Part shown: positions 38,301-50,300 of the stretch, one piece after another
Position numbering within the stretch: position 1 is the stretch's first letter
Layout: each line of letters starts with the position of its first letter
Assembly: GCF_009727055.1 (NCBI RefSeq)
Contig: NC_052349.1
Coordinates: 94,086,146-94,150,145 of the forward strand
Source of the DNA: Benincasa hispida
Lineage: Eukaryota > Streptophyta > Magnoliopsida > Cucurbitales > Cucurbitaceae
Direction of reading: 5' to 3'
Length of the DNA: 64,000 nucleotides
Translations under genes and position numbers: made by a program
The notes under the pieces: generated by a model
What the model saw: the letters and a program-made list of their open reading frames with translations, nothing else
Told to the model about the DNA's origin: nothing
Databases searched by the model: none

Positions 38301-41300
38301 GAGCAGTTTAGGACGGAATAAGAAGGCGAAAATATCGGAAAAAGGCCCAAAGATCCAATCAAACCCATTTTTCAAGATATCAATGTAAAGATTGGGAATT
38401 AGATGAATTAAAGAATCATCAAGAACCATCAAGAATGGATTTTTACAGCCCAAGAAAAACGTTCAAGACTCAAAATTACTCTTTTGGTTATGAAACACGA
38501 TCAAGAAAGGTTGATTCAAGAGAATCAATGGATGAGCCCTATACCCATCATGAGATTAAAACATATTCAAGAATCCAACAAAATGACTACTTTGATCCTA
38601 TAGCATTGGAGGAAATAAAGAAAACAACAAAAGAAATCCAACATTCATTGGAGAAAATGACTCAACATATTGATCAACTATCAATTCATTTGCAAGAGTT
38701 CAAAAACGGATTGGTTTCATATACCGAAGAAAAACAAAAAAATCATGATTGGAAAATTTTCAAATAGAAAATCTTGAAGATAAAATTGAAGAAAAATAAG
38801 AATTTGAAGATGTTGATTTGGAAATAATTTCAAATGAAGAAGAAAAATCCAACAAAGAAGATGAAAAAGAAGCATCAAACACCAAGCAAAAATCAAACAA
38901 GAACAACGACACACTGAGTGCGGAGGGAATGGATCACCAAATTGTCAAAGAACTTGAAGCGAATGATAAAGAAGATCTGATTTTTGAATGATTTTCCTTG
39001 GAATGTGATTTTTTTAGTGATTGGTCCTTTGAATACGGTTTTGAATGAGCTTGAAGGAAACATCTTTTTTGGGTATATGCCCGATGGATAAGTTCATGTT
39101 TTGGTGGTAATATTAGATTTTTTGTCTTGAATTTATACCTTTGATCATAATATTTTTGTTCAAAATGTAGGAGGTTGGTTTGGTCATACTCCGTTGAGCA
39201 AGTTTATTTCATTCCTTGTTTGCTTCATAATTTTTTTCTTTTTAAAACTCGAGGGCAAGTTTTCTTTTTGGAGGGGTAGTATGATGTAGGAAGAATAGGG
39301 GTTAATTGGGTAATTAGCTAATATTCTAGGTTAATTTCCTTTTCACCCCCACTTGTAGTAAAACTCCTCTCCCCTCTTGTATGAAATACATTATTCATTC
39401 TAATAAAAGATCAACAATCTTGATTCTTGGAGAGAATTCTCCATTTATCTCCTTTAGGAAGCCTAACCAAGATAAATTAACAAGAATCAAGATTGTTGAT
39501 CTTTTATTAGAATGAATAATGTATTTCATACAAGAGGGGAGAGTTCCTATTTGTAGTGTTTTACTACAAGTGGGGGTAAAAAGGAAATTAACCTAGAATA
39601 TTACTTAATTACCCAATTAACCCCTATTCTTCTTACATCATACATACTTGTTTCCATTGCTTCTGTCAAAGTTCAAAGTTGTATATCTAATTTACATGCC
39701 ACTTATATAACCTTTTCCCCTTATCTAACAGATTAATGTTACAATTTATGATTGGGATATAGTTTGGAAAAGTGCTGTTCTTGGTTCTGTTACTGTTACA
39801 GTTGAAAGTGAAGGCCACACAGGTGCTGTGTGGTACTCATTGGATAGTCCTTCTGGGCAGGTTCTCATTCATAAGTTTTTTGCTTCTTTTTGTTTTATTA
39901 TTTACTTTTTTCTAGTATGCATGCTTCCCTTTCCCTAAGAAGACTTACTAAATTTGTACATGAAATTTTTAGGTTTGTCTCCACATTAAAACTATAAAAT
40001 TGCCAGTGAATGCCGGAAGGTACATTTTGTACTTTAATCTTCTTCTTCTTCTTCTTCTTCTTCTTCTTCTTCTTCTTCTAATAACTTGTGTTATCTCGTC
40101 ATGTTGATTCATTTGAGATGTGAACAAAACTCAGGTTGGTGAGGAATATGGTCCATGGATTTCCTTTATTGGAACTAGGCTTCTATTTATTTTTTGTTTG
40201 AATTGGTCTGGGCCTCTTTTACTTTGCAAAATCATATAATTATCTCACGACAGTTAGCCGCACCTGCAAACAATACATACAACTGCTGGCATATAATTCC
40301 ATTAAGAAATTGCATGACAGTAGGATATCGTATATTCTCTTTTTATTTGAGAATGGAAGGCTTTTTATTTGGTTCAAATCAAAGAATGGCTTTCTGACTT
40401 TATGTGTTTTATGAGAAATGTTGATACTATCATTTCATTGAATAAATGAAATTACAGAAGGGAGGAAAGCCAGTGGATTAAAAAAATGATTTTAATGGTA
40501 GTGAGTGATGTGATACTGTAGCTATTAAAAAGAGGGGAGAATTTACACCAAGTAGAACAATAAAAGTTAAATGATCAAAGAAGGAATCAAAATCCATTTC
40601 CTTATCCTCAAGATGCGATCATTCTTTTCCAACCATATCAACTAGAAAAAGGCCTGTGTGAAGGTTAGCCATAAGATTTCTTTTTCTTTACAATCTGGAT
40701 GCCCAACATGAACAGAGTCTAATAGAGTTGGAGGATCTCCTAGCTAGGCAATGATTCAGTTGAACGTGAATTGTGTAAAAATATGCATCGCTAATCCACT
40801 ATTATGTTTCAATAGGATACACCAACTAGAGGATGAAGAAAACCAAGGATATCTCATTTGTAAAACACGTGTTGTATTGATAGACCCTCCCGACAGGGAT
40901 GAATAAAAACCCTTGTGCAAATTAGGGACAAAGGCTGAGAGGCCAATCCACTCAATATCGTTGTCCATGAGGTTTCTTCTAATGCCCAAGTCCCAGCAAG
41001 TTGATTCCCTATTCCATAAATCAGCCATGGTTCCATTTTTCTTAGAGATAAAGTAAAAAGTCTAGGGAAGGCCATGTTTGGAGGAAAACTCCAAGCCACT
41101 GATCAGTCCAAAAGCATGTAGAGCTGCCATTACCAATCACAAATGCAACATTATTTAAAGAAAAAAAGTGTCTTGAAGCCACCATACGTACTTCCATGAT
41201 CCTTTGGAGAAGTGGAGAGAATAAGTGCCTAGTTTGTTGCTAAAATGAGAGGTATCATTGTTGTCAGCTATACTCCGTCTCCACATGTGACTTTTTCCAT

Positions 41301-44300
41301 GTAAAACTCCCCGAGCAAAAGGAGAGATGGATTTCTACCTTTTCCCTGACTTCCATGCCAGATAATGTTTCTGTAATGTCTTTCAATAGCGTGAGCAACT
41401 TTGGATGGGTGATAAAAACATGGATCTATAATAGGCAGGAGGTTGGAGAGCAGCATGGCTTAAAGTGAGCCAACCTCCCTTGGAAATATAGGATCTTTTC
41501 AATAATCGAGCCTCCTAACAACCTTCTCAACAATAGGCTCCCAGAGAGCACAAGTACAGAGATTGCCCTTGAGAGGCAATCCTAAATATGTGGCCAACCA
41601 TGCACCCCACTTGTTAAATTTGTATATTATTGAATAATCAAGATACATATTTAACCTTTTACAAGGTGAATAAATAGACATCAAGATACCAACTAAATAA
41701 AAATATATAGATGGAAAATATCCAAAAAAAATAATAATAATAGAAAATAATAATTAGTAATAAACCCTAATTTCCTTTTAACACCCTCCTCAAACTGAAG
41801 GTGGTAGATTGACGAACAACTTGAGTTTGTGAAGATAACTTTCAAAACAAATCAACAAATTTGGGATTGAAATAGAAATCCACGAAGAACAAAAACACGA
41901 AGTAGGCTGGAAACATAAACCCATGAAGAACGGAAACAAACTTTTGGGCTGAAAATAAAGATCCTCGTAGAGAGATCGATTACAAAACCTATGAAGAACG
42001 TCTGGACTGAAAACAAAGAACCTCATAGAGAGATCTACAACAAAACCCTTGAACAACCAATTTGAAAACGAAACATAAATCCACAAACGCAAAGTGAACC
42101 AAAGCAATCAAACAAACCAAATCAAATGAGACGAGGAACAAAACTGAACCAAACAAGAATGAATAAACCAAACCAAAACTTGGATGATTAAACCAAATCT
42201 CTTTTAAGTGGGCCATTGTCCCATCCCCATGTTTTCTAGTGTATAACCTCTTGTAGAAATCAAGAAATTTGGCTTCAATATCTAAATCAGTGACCAATTT
42301 CACTCCTAAGAAAGACAAACTCACCCCTGATCATAATAGGAGCTACACAGTGGTGTTTTTCATTCTCTTGTACGACATTAAACGATGTAAAAACCTGCTG
42401 TTTTCATCTCCTTCTAAGTCCGATTTCAATTTCCATTTGGGTTCAAGGAATTGTCACAGCTTGCACCTTCTAGCTGCATCCAAGTGTTTGCCGATTTAGG
42501 CCATGGAAGTTCCTCAGATGTGCATATTTTTTAATGGGCTTTCAGTTTCAGTCCAATTATACTTTGATGTTTGCAAAAATTTGCAATCTCACCTTCATTA
42601 ATCAAATTAGTAAGTTAATGACCCTAATTGTAATGATTATAAGCCTAAACAAGAATGGAAAGCTAATCTTACAGAGAGGGAGACTAATGAATGTTTACCA
42701 CGGTTCCAAAAGGGGAACTATTTTCAATAAGTAAAAGAAATATGCTAATAGTGGACCTTACAACTACCACTTATGTGATGGACCTTACAACTACCACTTA
42801 TGTGATGAATTCAAATAGTATTAATATTATGAAAAATAGAATGATTGAAGCTTACCCTCTCCATTATACTCGGAAGACTGCCCCTTATAATTCAGAGATT
42901 AATCCAGATATTTTGGAAGAAATTTGTGTTCAGTTCGTCACTTCCTCGCCAAAGTTACAACTGTCTCTCTTTCAAAACCTTCTAACTCATACGTCCATTC
43001 AGTGATCACTCCTCCAGGATCAACTACTTAACCAAAGTTTGAGCAGTGAGGAAGCTGATGCACACTTAGTTGATTTAGGATGGAAGAACCTCCTATCAAA
43101 AACTCTTTTGTAGAAGCATTTGAAAGTCTTTCTTTGGTTGATGATAGAAGGAATTTAGTTGAAGTTTTGAACTCCATAGCATTAGTTGTTAAGTACCCTT
43201 CAGTTCCTCCCAAATTTCATTCCTTAATCAGTTTGTGGATTATAGATGAAAGAAATCACGCCTCAATCACCACAAATTAAGATCAAATTGTGTGTCATTG
43301 GTCTTTAATGATTGTACTGCAGTGTATAGTTCTTTTTAGTATTTCAGAGGCTTTGGGGTTTGTTATTTTAGTATTGTCTTGAACATCTTTTGCAATTTTT
43401 TTTTTATTATTTTTTTTTTTGTTAAGAAACAAATTTCATTGACGTATGAAATTTACAAAAGGGGGCCAACGCCCAAGCCAAAGGAGTTACATAAGAATTC
43501 TCCAATTGGTCAAAAGGGAAGAAAGGGTGTATGAATTAAAGAAAGATGTGCATTTACACCAAGTATAATGAGTTCAAATAGCAATCAAAAGAGCTTCCCT
43601 TATCATTGAAAAGGTGCTTGATTCTCTCCTTCCATGTCATCCATAAGAAAGCACGAATCAGATGCATTGTTTGGTAAAGAGATGTCCAGTGAGTGTGTAT
43701 GAGAGGGCACTGACAATGTCCTTAGGAAGGGCAGATTTGTTTTGATGTTCAAAGTTTATCAGTTGAAGCTTTTTTTTGGAAGTCTTTGGGGGCTTATACT
43801 TTGGTGGTTTGGTGTTTAGTGTGGTTGGGCATCTTCATTTCCCAAGATTATTGTTCTTCAGTTTCCCTTGGCTCCCCCCTCCTTCGGTCTCGTTTGCTCA
43901 AAGCTCGTCACTCTTGACCTTTATTTTACTGTTTTGTTAGGATTATTTTTGGTTCTTCATGGAGGATTTATCTTTATTTGAGTTATTAATCCCTTTCTGT
44001 TCCTTCTTATTTGTTTTTTTATTTCTTCGGTGAAGTTTTTGTATGTTTGGGGCATTAGTTTCTTTCACTATTTCTGAAATTCTTTGGTTTCTTGTTTCAG
44101 AAAAAAAGTCTTACTATTGACTCTTGAATGTCATTCTTTTAGATGCGTTACTAACAAATGGTGGTTTCTATTTATGATTAAAAATATATGAACTTTGTAT
44201 TTATAGATTTTAGTAACTGTCTTCCAGCACAGTTAATGCTTATGCGGGAGCAAATGCTCGAAGAAGAATTTCTTTAGACAAACCAGAGCTGACAGTGGTT

Positions 44301-47300
44301 CATCAAAAGCCAGGGCCTCTCCAGACAATCTTTGAGCTTCTACCTGATGAGGCTAGTTTCTTAAAACCATCATTGTTTTGAAAATGATTGTATTGATATT
44401 CCTTTTAATTTTCAAAATTACTAAAATATTTAGGCCTCCTTTGGTAACCATTTGGTTTTTGTTTTTTGTTTTTGAAAATTAAGCCTATAGACACTACTTC
44501 CACCTCCAAATTCTTCCTTTGTTATCTACTTTTTACCAATGGTTTAAAAAACCAAGCCAAATTTTGAAAACTAAAAAAGTAGCTTTTAAAAAAAATTGTT
44601 TTTGTTTTTGGAATTTGATTAAGAATTCAACCATTGTACTTAAGAAAGATGCAAATCATTGTAAAAATTAGGGAGAAAGTAGGCTTAATTTTCAAAAATA
44701 AAAAACAAAATGATTACCAAATAAGGCCTTAGAGTTTCTGTTACTTCTTGAGCATACCTAAAGGACATCATTTTCCTTCAGATTGTTGAGCATAGTTTTT
44801 CTTGTGCTCTTGAGAGATCATTCTTGTACCATGGTCGTATGTATGTCTCTTCTTGGCACATTTGCTTCCACTCTAACATCTTCTCCAAGCAAATGAAGGT
44901 TAGGAATGTTTGATTAATTTTTGTGTTTGATGGCAGTTTCTAGTCTTAAATCAAACATTTTTTTTAAATTAGATTTGTTGTTTCATATTATGTTTATTTT
45001 CTTTTTTCTTGACAGGTGGTTATACCACTAGGAGATATTGATGAAGTATTTTCTGTCTCCCTCTTTCTCTCTCCATACTAATTTTGCTTTTTTCTTGTGA
45101 AAATTCTTGTGTGTATATAATGGAATTTCTTTTGATTGAAGATACGAAGAACTCAACATGCATTTATCAATCCTGCTGTAACAATTATTCTTCGTATGGG
45201 TGCTGGTGGGCATGGCGTACCTCCATTGGGAAGTCCTGATGGTCAGTACCTTTCTATACTTGACAGGACACTTGTTATGTCACAAAATATGAGTTGAAAA
45301 CACATATTTCAAGCTTGTCAATTTCCAAATTTCTTTGATGAAATTATTGTTCCTAATTTTTAAGCTTCCTGGTGGTGGTTTGACTATGATTTACGGAAAA
45401 ATTATTAGTTAATGAAATGTGACTTTCATTTGTAAATCTTGATCTTGATGCACCTAGATGCTTCAATATCTTTCCTCACTTTCTTATTCCATTTCCAGGT
45501 AGAGTGAGATATAAATTTGCATCATTTTGGAATAGGAACCATGTAGTTAGAGCTTTACAGCGCTCAGTGAAGAACTTCCGTGAAATGTTGGAAGCTGAGA
45601 AGAAGGCATGTTTCTTATGTTTTTCTTTCCGTTGAAGATATTTCTGGAAAGATATTTCCTGTTCAATTTCCATTGAATTCAATGCAGTTCTATTTGTTTG
45701 GTTGTTTGCGTTTTATTTATTTATTTATTATTATTTTTTGTTATCAGAATGCCGTTTTATTTGTTGTTAGGAAGACATCAAACTTGGAAATTAAGGACCA
45801 TCAGAACCGGACTTAAGCATATAAATCTTGAGATGTTCTAGTAATCTAAACAGATTTATTCTCTTAAATATATGTTGGTAAATTGTGTAACGACCCGAGT
45901 TCCAAATGGGTACATGAATGAACCGATATCACATCCGAATGAGAGGGATCCTGAGGACATGAAAGTATGGTTAAGAAATGCTTAAAAGAATTGAAAGTTA
46001 CTACCTATACCAACAAGGTGCACCTTCCTTTTCGGTAGCTCAATCAAAAAAACTCCAAAATTAAGCATACTTAGCTTGGAGCAATCCCTGGGAATTTTCC
46101 TAGGATGCATGTGAGTGAGGACAAAACATGTTGAAATGACCTCTGTTAGTTTGTGGAGACAACTTCCACTTTGAGAAGTATTCAAGGCACGTAAGGACGA
46201 GATAGCTAGGTTGCAGGGGAATGCCGAGGCCATCAGGTGCCAAATCCGGATTCCGAATCCTGGTTCGAATCTTGGGCCTGGGGCATTACAGATGATATCA
46301 GAGAGGAACCTCTCCCAGTAAGATGTGGTCTGGGGACGAACCAAGGGGAAGCTAGTAGGCATGTAACGACCCAAGTTCCGGAAGGGTACATGAATGAAAC
46401 AATATCACCTCCGAATGAAAAAAACTCCAAAGTTAAGCGTGCTTAGCTTGGAGCAATCCTATGTTGGGTGACCTCCTGGGAATTTTCCTAGGACGCATGT
46501 GAGTGAGGACAAAGCATGCTGAAGAGACCTGTGTTGGTTTTTGGAGACAACTTCCACTTCGAGAAGCATTCAAGGCACGTAAAGACGACATAGCCAGGTC
46601 ACAGAGGACGCAGGGGAATGCCGGGGCCATCAGGTGCCGAATCCTAGGCCTGGGGCGTTACAAATTGAGTCTTGGTACCTCGTGGAGATGCTATGACAAG
46701 TGTATAATGAAACATAGCATTGACCATTGCTTTGATAATTAATTTTGTTACTGTTATATTATCTAGGTGTGAAGAGCAAAACCTTTACACATTGGTGGTA
46801 GTTTATATGGAAGGTTTTGAATGTTTGTTTATCATATTTCTTGAATCTGCTTCCTCCACCCAAGAATTAAAATATTGATGACAATATCAATATTGAGATT
46901 TCAATTTTACAGATATATTGACGGATATATCAATAAAATGTTGATATTGACAGATATTTTTGTAAGTCAAAAAATATAGAAAATTTGTTTAGATTAATAA
47001 TTAAATTGTTTGTGTTATCAGACTAAGGTATAGATCTTGTTATTAGTATTTTCATTCATATTGGATTAAATATCAGACATTTGTTAAATTTTACGAGCAT
47101 TTATTAAAGATATAGAAGATATCCGTGGATATTTAATATCGATATCATACGCTTCGACCTAAGGCCCTGACCATGAATCCTCATCTTCTATTGATGTAAT
47201 ATTGAACTCTTCCACCCTGACAAATGGTTCACCTTCTCCTATCTCTCCTCCATTTTTCCAACAGCAACTTCAAGCCTCATCTCCCCTCCCTTTTAGCCTT

Positions 47301-50300
47301 AATGATTTGGCCTCATTGTTGTCAAAACATGAATTATGTGTTATGGCAATCCCTGTCATTCCTCCTTCTAATAAAACCAAGAAGCCATCTGCCACTGTTA
47401 ACAAAAAACCCTAACTTCAGCGAGAATTACTTGGCCTCTATTCGTCAATCCACTACGACAAATCAGCAACCTTGTCATTAGAGAGGGTACTCCGGGCCAT
47501 CAATGAAATTCTTTTCTTGGAATGTTCAGGGTCTAAATTCTTGGAAGAAGAGAACTTGGTTAGAAAGCTTCTACAACAGCATAACCCTAGTATTGTTCTT
47601 CTCCAAGAAACAAAACTACCATTAGTTGATTCTTTTTTTATCAAATCTATTTGGAGCTCCTCATACATTGGTTGGACGACTCTGGACGTAGTGATACATC
47701 AAGGGGTATTCTTATTCTTTGGAGTGAACTTGATTTTTCTGTCCTTAAGGTCATCCGAGGCCATTTTACTATCTCTGTTCATGTTTCTTTGACAGATGGT
47801 TATTGCTTTTGGCTTACAGCAGTTTATGGCCCATTTGACAATGTTTATCAATCTGTTTTTTTTTTGCAAGAACTTGATGATCTGGCTGGTTTGAGAGGTG
47901 TAAATTGGGTTATTGGTGGTGATTTCAACGTCACAAGGTGGTCATGGGAAAAATCTCATGATAATGCAATCTCCTCCAGTATGTGTGCATTCAACAATTA
48001 CCAATTGCGAGATACTCCTTTGACGAATGATTGCTTTACATGGTCTAGCTCTAACCCAACTCAATATCTCTCCCTTCTTGATCGATTCTTTCTCATAGAG
48101 AACTGTCTTCATAAATTTGGAACTGTTACACTCAAACATCTGGATCGAACTACCTCTAACCACTTTCCTTTGGCTTTATCCATAGGAAACATCGCTTGGG
48201 GCCCTTGTCCCTTTAGATTTGAAAATTCATGGCTTAAAGTTCCATGTTTTCGCACTTTGGTGGAGGATTGGTGGAATCTTCACCCCATTACCGATGAAAT
48301 TACGAGGTCTGAAATCTATCATTCGTTAATGGAATACTACACAATGTTCTGAAGCATCACAACTTCCCTCTCTTGTGACGCAATTATCACAGTTGGATGT
48401 TATGGAAGATAGAGGCCATCTTGGCAAAGAACAGTTAATTAGGCGTCATTTGCTTTGAGAATAGATTGAAAATTTGACTGTTCAAGATCATGTCCATTGG
48501 CAACAACGATGTAAGCTTAAATGGCTTCTTGAAGGGAATGAAAATACCCGTTGTTTTCACAGAATCGTTGTTGCTTGGCATCATAAAAGTTCATAACTGA
48601 AATACTCTCTAGGAATGGCACTAGTCTTTTGACTGATCAGGACATTGAGGCTAAATTTTTGGGTCTTTACTCCCATTTTACTAAAGATGATAAACAAAGC
48701 TTTCTTCCAACCAACCTTGAATGGAGTCCTATCTTCTCCTCTCAAGCCACTGATTTAGAGTGTCCTTTTATGGAAGAGGAGGTTTATATGGCTATCTCTC
48801 TTTTGGCACAAGCAAATTCCTGGCCCTGATGGTTCGACGGCTAAATTTTTCAAATTCTTCTGGTCCACCATCAAATCTAACATGATGCTTTTGATACAGG
48901 ATTTTTATTCCTTTAGGGTTATTAATGTTAAGCTGAATGAGACTTACATATGCTATTGATTTCTAATAACGTGGATTCTAAATCTGTTTCAGATTATCGA
49001 CCAATCAACACCATTCCTTGTGCTTATGAGATTGTGGTCCGTGTTCCATCGAATCGTCTTAAGTTGTTTCTCCCTTTTACTATTGCTGCCAATCAGCTTG
49101 CTTTTGTGGAAAATAGGCAAATTCTTGATGCTTCTTTGATGGTTAACAAGCTCATTGATGATTGGTCCTCCTCTAAGAAGTCGGGAGTGATGCTTATAAG
49201 ATTGGGAATTTCTTGACTTTATTCTTATGGTTAAAGGTTTTGGTAGTCTTTGGCGTACTTGAATCAGAGGTTACATCACTAGTGCTAATTACTCTATTAT
49301 TATTAATGACCTTCCTCGGGGGAAGATTATACCAACCCATGGTATCAAAGAGGGTGATCCTCTCTCCCCTTTCTTATTTATTTTAGTTGTTGATTGCCTG
49401 AGTCGTCTTCTTGATCATAGCTCCTGGGTCTTACTATTGCCCATCCTGTTGGAAATTTGACTTTTTCTCTTAATCATTTGCAATTTGCAAATGATACATT
49501 GTTGTTCTCCATTGCTGAGCATCCTGCATTATAGAATTTGTTTAATGTTGTCCGTATTTTTGAATATGCATCTGGACTGAAAATTGATTTTGCTAAGAGT
49601 AAGCTCCTTGGAATTCATGTTCCTGAATCTGATTTTGAATGGTTGGTGAACTCAAGGTTGCAAAAGGGGTTTCTAGCCATACTTACCTTGGCTTCCTTTG
49701 GGTGGTAATTCCAATTCTGTCAATTTTTTGTAGTCGGTGGTGGAGAGAATTCAGCATAAGCTTCATAATTGGAAATATGCTTATATCTTGAAAGGTGGCA
49801 GACACACTCTCCTTCAGGCTACGCTTTCTAATCTCCCTACGTATTACTTTATCTTTGTTCGGGGCTCCCTCCTCTATCATCAATTGCCTTGACAAGTTGG
49901 TTCAATTTCTTTTGGGAGGGTTTTCATGGTGATGGTGGCATGCATAATGTGAATTGGGGGATATCTCAGCAACCTCAATTATCAAGGGGATCTTGGTATT
50001 ATAAACTTTAAGCATCAAAATTCTGTCCTTCTTGCGAAATGGAAGGGTGAAAGAAAGAGAGAAAAAGAATATGAATGATATATGATTCCAATATGTAATA
50101 TGTAAGGTCTATGGGTCATCTCATAAAAGGTAGTGTAATAAAGCATTAAGCTGATGGATTCATAATTAGATGAATCTGTTTTGTTCATAGAACAAAAAAG
50201 CCAAGAGCCCCGAGACAATAAAGACTGAGAAGATTGACTCAAAAACAAATTTTATTTTATTAAGGGCTCCATTGTAGAATTAAGACCTTGTGTGGCCTTC

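Larger units (their letters stand above)
37679..39640 (+). mobile_element. Small retroelement ending in an inverted extra LTR
   Basis: The order is LTR 37679-37875 (TGATGTAAGAAG to CTACATCA), primer site TGGTATCAGAGC at 37878-37889, an internal part of 1.4 kb, purine tract GGAGGGGTAGT, second LTR 39282-39458, a 22-bp spacer, then the start of the LTR again in reverse orientation, 39481-39640, ending TACATCA. The whole is bracketed by TACAT at 37674-37678 and 39641-39645. It has no RT or integrase, so it is non-autonomous. It fills most of intron 4 of the C2-GRAM gene in sense orientation. Confidence 0.88.

Noticed and set aside
42534..43280. A host gene in intron 6 (several overlapping ORFs with a repeated DLTTTTYVM)
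   Set aside because: ORFs are short and shift frame, no domain is recognised, and they lie between two LINE relics.
46424..46488. A genuine 5S rRNA gene or pseudogene
   Set aside because: The similarity lies within LTRs that start TGTAACG, end GGGGCGTTACA and have a primer site and a 5-bp target duplication, so it is the 5S-like part of a Cassandra element.
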